Of a stretch of DNA of 64,000 bases, positions 63,599 through 64,000 are shown one piece after another. The first letter of the stretch is position 1, and each line of letters starts with the position of its first letter. Below the pieces are notes generated by a model. That model had not been told where the DNA came from and did not search any database. It was given only the letters and a program-made list of their open reading frames with translations. This DNA comes from Dyadobacter pollutisoli (lineage in GTDB: Bacteria; Bacteroidota; Bacteroidia; Cytophagales; Spirosomataceae), in assembly GCF_026625565.1 (NCBI RefSeq), contig NZ_CP112998.1:7600501-7664500 (forward strand), in the 5' to 3' direction. A program made the position numbers and the translations under genes.

Positions 63599-63888
63599 TT
63601 AGTCTTCGTCGCCACCGTCACCTCTGTTATCGAAGTTTTGCTTCTCTTTTGACCGATTGAGCCGATATGCAAACGTGACCAAGTCGGCGTTGCCTGTCCT
63701 GAAATTCAGAGCTGGAATAATAACCGGCATTTTCTACAATGCTTTTTCTTTTTCAAGTTCAAAAGATCGCGGACACTGGCATTTATGATACCCAGCCCTT
63801 TCATAATGTCTTTGGATAAAACCAAATCAATGAGGTAAACCTGGCTAACGATGTTGATATTGGAAAGCAGGAATAAGAGATTTTTCAT
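63599..63888 (-). pseudogene. 3' remnant of an OMP_b-brl-type TonB-dependent receptor
   Basis: Only the last strands of a large outer-membrane receptor are left, split over three frames. One frame (63888-63706) reads VYLIDLVLSKDIMKGLG and NASVRDLLN; the second contains AGYYSSSEFQDRQR; the third, ending at 63599, reads VTFAYRLNRSKEKQNF followed by an acidic DNRGDGGDED tail. This order matches the end of proteins of the OMP_b-brl_3 type. At least two frameshifts are needed, and most of the gene is absent. Confidence 0.7.
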
Positions 63889-63965
63889 GCCAATCTGATT
63901 TGTTGTTGCAAGCTATGGCATGATCGCAACGATCGGGCAGAAGGTGGTTAGCGTATTGGATTTAA

Positions 63966-63995
63966 ATGGCCGCTCTGAGAGGAGCGGCCATTTTT
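63966..63995 (+). terminator. intrinsic terminator near the right edge
   Basis: Perfect 10-bp stem ATGGCCGCTC/GAGCGGCCAT, loop TGAGAG, followed by TTTT. No plus-strand gene lies just upstream, so it may serve a gene beyond the window read toward the left (the other side carries only TTTAAA) or be a leftover of the decayed region. Confidence 0.6.
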
Positions 63996-64000
63996 GGAAA

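Overview
The window looks like a chromosomal segment of a Cytophagales bacterium (phylum Bacteroidota), most like Dyadobacter or a close relative. This is a judgement from gene content, made without any database search. The clues are a SusC/RagA-type receptor remnant, outer-membrane barrel proteins of the OMP_b-brl type, a TamL-like lipoprotein assembly factor, DUF6443-type Rhs proteins, few strong Shine-Dalgarno sites, and the run miaB / sigma-54 activator / lptE / secG / groES-groEL.

Layout. 1-7.3 kb: end of a two-component system, a SulP anion transporter, an MscS channel, a DUF1460 amidase-like protein and a membrane protein of the 'site-specific recombinase' Gcr family. 7.5-10 kb and 20.5-22.8 kb: alpha-amylase (GH13), beta-phosphoglucomutase and a GH65 maltose-type phosphorylase, which together form an alpha-glucan/maltose pathway. 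10-20.3 kb: a block of minus-strand genes sits between pgmB and GH65. It is mostly an Rhs polymorphic-toxin array: one full-length exported Rhs protein with a colicin E3-like rRNase tip plus immunity gene, then two 5'-truncated orphan Rhs modules with different tips and their own candidate immunity genes, ending at a bidirectional terminator. 23-32.6 kb: a TPR protein, a single-domain response regulator, YtxH-like small proteins, then rpoN, an NtrC-type activator and a receiver-PAS-kinase, with an outer-membrane protein downstream. 32.6-41.8 kb: a GC-rich tandem repeat flanked by REP-like palindromes, a heavy-metal RND efflux system (RND, membrane fusion protein, TolC) and its RR/HK pair, and an App1-type phosphatase. 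41.8-45.3 kb: a diacylglycerol-kinase-like enzyme, a secreted esterase and a GntP permease. 45.3-59.3 kb: housekeeping genes (sucC, a LolD-like ATPase, groEL/groES, secG, lptE, a sigma-54 activator without receiver, miaB, a TamL-like protein, a SpoU/TrmH rRNA methylase, a queuosine-precursor transporter). 59.4-64 kb: an aminotransferase, an ICMT-like membrane methyltransferase, a CvfB-like S1 protein, and two decayed outer-membrane receptor genes.

How the genes fit together. The Rhs array has the layout expected of interbacterial competition: an exported Rhs shell carrying exchangeable toxic tips, each followed by an AT-rich immunity gene, with silent spare tips downstream that share the core sequence and could be recombined onto the full-length gene. 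The E3-like tip keeps the catalytic Asp-His-Glu spacing of colicin E3. The most novel-looking parts are the two orphan tips (one papain-like in appearance, one unassigned) and their small immunity candidates, one of which is broken at a homopolymer. No tRNA, rRNA, CRISPR array or intact transposase was seen.
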